A stretch of DNA of 64,000 nt from Nonomuraea sp. NBC_00507 (GTDB lineage Bacteria > Actinomycetota > Actinomycetes > Streptosporangiales > Streptosporangiaceae), in assembly GCF_036013525.1 (NCBI RefSeq), contig NZ_CP107853.1:4712001-4776000 (forward strand). The letters run 5' to 3'. A program made the translations under genes and the position numbers. The notes under the pieces were generated by a model. That model did no database searches, had not been told where the DNA came from, and worked only from the letters and a program-made list of their open reading frames with translations. Shown here one piece after another: positions 62,537 through 64,000 of the stretch (position 1 is the first letter of the stretch; every line of letters begins with the position of its first letter).

Positions 62537-63217
62537 TCAGCAGCCGAGCAGTGCGGGCAGGCCGGACAGGTCGGGCAGGTCGTCGTAGGGCTGGTAGTCG
62601 GAGCTGCCGGGGTGGCGGTAGCGGTTGATCCACACGCGCCGCTCGAGGCCGAGGTCGCGGGTGGGGATATGGTCGTACTCCCAGCCCTGGGCGGTGTGGA
62701 TCACCTGGGACGGCTCGACGTCCATGACCTTGAAGGCGTGCTCGAAGGCCTGCCGGTCGGGCTTGTACGCCCTGGCCTGCTCGGCGGTGATCACGTGGTC
62801 GAACTCGACGCCGATGTTGGCGACGTTGTGCTTGATGAGGTCGTCGTCGGAGTTGGAGATGATTGCGATCTCGTACTTGCTCTTGAGCGCGCGCAGCGCG
62901 TCCGGCACCTCCGGGAACGGCCCGAACGTGGGCACCGCCTCGACCAGGGCGTCGCCGTCGGAGGTGCGGTAGTCGAGGCCGTGCAGACGCATGGCGTTGC
63001 GCAGGCTGGAGTGCAGCACTTCGTGGTAGGGGCGGTACGCCTCCAGCACGGCCTGGAAGCGCATGACGCGGAAGTCGTCGAGGAACTCCTCCACGTTGAG
63101 CCCATCGAGGTCCAGCCGGTCGGCGAGGACCTTCAGCGTGGTGGGCCCGAGCTGGAAGTCGATCAGGGTTCCGTAGGCGTCGAAGGTGACTACCTGTCGC
63201 ATGTCGTTCAACCTCAT
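62537..63217 (-). CDS. HAD-superfamily hydrolase, haloacid-dehalogenase-like, second
   Basis: 226 residues. VVTFDAYGTLIDFQ, IAIISNSDDDLIKHNVANIG, ARAYKPDRQAFEHAFKVMDV and TAQGWEYDHIPTRDLGLERR form the complete type II haloacid dehalogenase motif set (nucleophile Asp, Ser/Asn, Lys, terminal Asp). Start at ATG 63217 or 63202. It is a diverged paralogue of the HAD at 55.7 kb and lies 14 bases before the second FAD oxidase. Confidence 0.88.
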   Translation of the reverse strand: MRLNDMRQVVTFDAYGTLIDFQLGPTTLKVLADRLDLDGLNVEEFLDDFRVMRFQAVLEAYRPYHEVLHSSLRNAMRLHGLDYRTSDGDALVEAVPTFGPFPEVPDALRALKSKYEIAIISNSDDDLIKHNVANIGVEFDHVITAEQARAYKPDRQAFEHAFKVMDVEPSQVIHTAQGWEYDHIPTRDLGLERRVWINRYRHPGSSDYQPYDDLPDLSGLPALLGC

Positions 63218-63222
63218 GGTGT

Positions 63223-64000
63223 TCAGACCACCCGTTCGCCGGGCGGCACGATGTGATCGAGCGCGGCCAGGTCGGCCGCGTCCGGGGTCCAGCCGACCGC
63301 CGCCGCGTTGGCGGTGACCTGCTGCGGGGTCATCGCCCCGCAGATGACGGAGCCCACCTGGGGCAGTGCGGCCAGGCCGCCGACGGCGACCTGCAGCAAG
63401 GTCAGGCCGCGGTCGGTGGCGTAGGTGGTGAGGGCCTCGACCCGGTCGAGCGCCTGCTCGGTGAGCCAGCCGTGCCGCCACGAGAGCCTGCTGCCGGGAG
63501 GCGGCGGCTCGCCGCGCCGGTACTTGCCGCTGAGCAGGCCGTTGGCGAGCGGGTAATACGGCAGAAGTCCGACGCCGAACGCGGCGCAGGCAGGGACGAG
63601 CTCCTGCTCGGCGCTCCGGTCGAGCAAGTGGTAGCGGGCCTGGGCGCTGACGAACGGCGCGCGCCGGTCCCACCTGGCCTGCCAGGCGGCGTCGGCAAGC
63701 ATCCAGGCGGGCATGTTGGAGCAGCCGACGTATTGCACCTTGCCCTCGGCGACCAACTCGCTCAGCGCTTCGAGCGTGTCGGCGAGCGGAGTCACGCCGT
63801 CGGGCTCGTGGTACTGGTACAGGTCGATGTGGTCGGTGCCGAGCCGGCGCAGCGACTCCTCCACGGCGTGCCGGATGTAGCGGCGGGCGCCGCGCGGCCC
63901 GAGCCGGTCGGCACCCGCGCCCATGCTCATGCCGAATTTGGTGGCCAGCACCACCTCGTCGCGATGGCCCTTGAGCGCGGCGCCGAGCAGGCGCTCGCTG
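63223..64000 (-). CDS. Aldo/keto reductase (5' end outside window)
   Basis: The frame is open to the window edge. VVLATKFGMSMGAGADRLGP with the catalytic Lys region, HIDLYQYHEPDGVTPLADTL, VGCSNMPAWML, GLLPYYPLANGLLSGKYRRG and SVICGAMTPQQVTANAAAVG form an NADP-dependent AKR of the YajO/voltage-gated-channel-beta-like group. The N-terminal Asp/Tyr are not visible. It is co-directional with the HAD and FAD oxidase and may reduce the aldehyde those enzymes form. Confidence 0.88.
   Translation of the reverse strand, partial: SERLLGAALKGHRDEVVLATKFGMSMGAGADRLGPRGARRYIRHAVEESLRRLGTDHIDLYQYHEPDGVTPLADTLEALSELVAEGKVQYVGCSNMPAWMLADAAWQARWDRRAPFVSAQARYHLLDRSAEQELVPACAAFGVGLLPYYPLANGLLSGKYRRGEPPPPGSRLSWRHGWLTEQALDRVEALTTYATDRGLTLLQVAVGGLAALPQVGSVICGAMTPQQVTANAAAVGWTPDAADLAALDHIVPPGERVV

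Overview
The window is GC-rich, densely coded actinomycete chromosome. GTG starts are common, long operons carry 1-4 base stop/start overlaps, sugar-uptake systems come without their own ATPase, and LacI-family repressors are frequent. These traits fit a soil actinomycete of the Streptosporangiales/Streptomycetales type; I cannot name a genus from sequence alone.

Layout. 0-2.6 kb: a truncated flavin aromatic hydroxylase of the rifampicin-monooxygenase type, preceded by a tiny leader ORF and a hairpin, then a secreted alpha/beta hydrolase. 2.6-5.4 kb: a three-domain fusion (3-dehydroshikimate-dehydratase-like barrel, HPPD-like dioxygenase, second sugar-isomerase-like barrel). 5.4-8.8 kb: a TetR repressor, an NmrA-like remnant ending in a 14-bp tandem repeat, and an SDR plus coniferyl-aldehyde-type dehydrogenase whose N-terminus carries six perfect copies of a 9-residue repeat. 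8.8-13.5 kb: accessory DNA with a decayed tyrosine integrase, a TfoX-like protein, an HxlR regulator divergent from an imine reductase-like enzyme, a DUF2690 secreted protein and an NTF2-like protein.

13.6-40 kb is a large plant-polysaccharide locus: GH3; then LacI, sugar ABC transporter and GH42; then a nine-gene operon (binding protein, two permeases, LacI, a gutted GH31, GH42, GH36, GH43 and secreted GH5-X2-CBM46) ending at a strong terminator; then GH2 and a divergent LacI. The enzyme set suits galactosylated xyloglucan or a related hemicellulose. The secreted GH5 would cut the polymer, the ABC systems import oligosaccharides, and the cytoplasmic exo-enzymes strip galactose, xylose/arabinose and glucose. 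The alpha-xylosidase expected for xyloglucan is present only as a relic with its catalytic core deleted. Three LacI regulators and several conserved palindromes wire the locus. A roughly 290-bp promoter segment is duplicated between GH3 and the second transporter operon.

40-44.4 kb: a class-III PLP phospho-lyase, an APH-fold kinase and a ROK regulator, resembling the hydroxylysine/ethanolamine kinase plus phospho-lyase pair. 44.5-64 kb: an amine or amino-acid catabolic region. It has a polyamine-type ABC importer, cupin, SDR, D-threonine-aldolase-like PLP enzyme, RidA, a GntR repressor, two HAD hydrolases, three FAD-dependent amine/amino-acid oxidases and an aldo-keto reductase. I see a TGGTCGACAA-type operator at the RidA, GntR and first HAD promoters. 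This part is littered with relics (homoserine dehydrogenase, three ALDH fragments, RidA, SDR, DctA, tartrate/isopropylmalate dehydrogenase, IS5 and IS256 pieces). Several keep both gene ends but have lost the middle. I found no rRNA, tRNA or CRISPR array.
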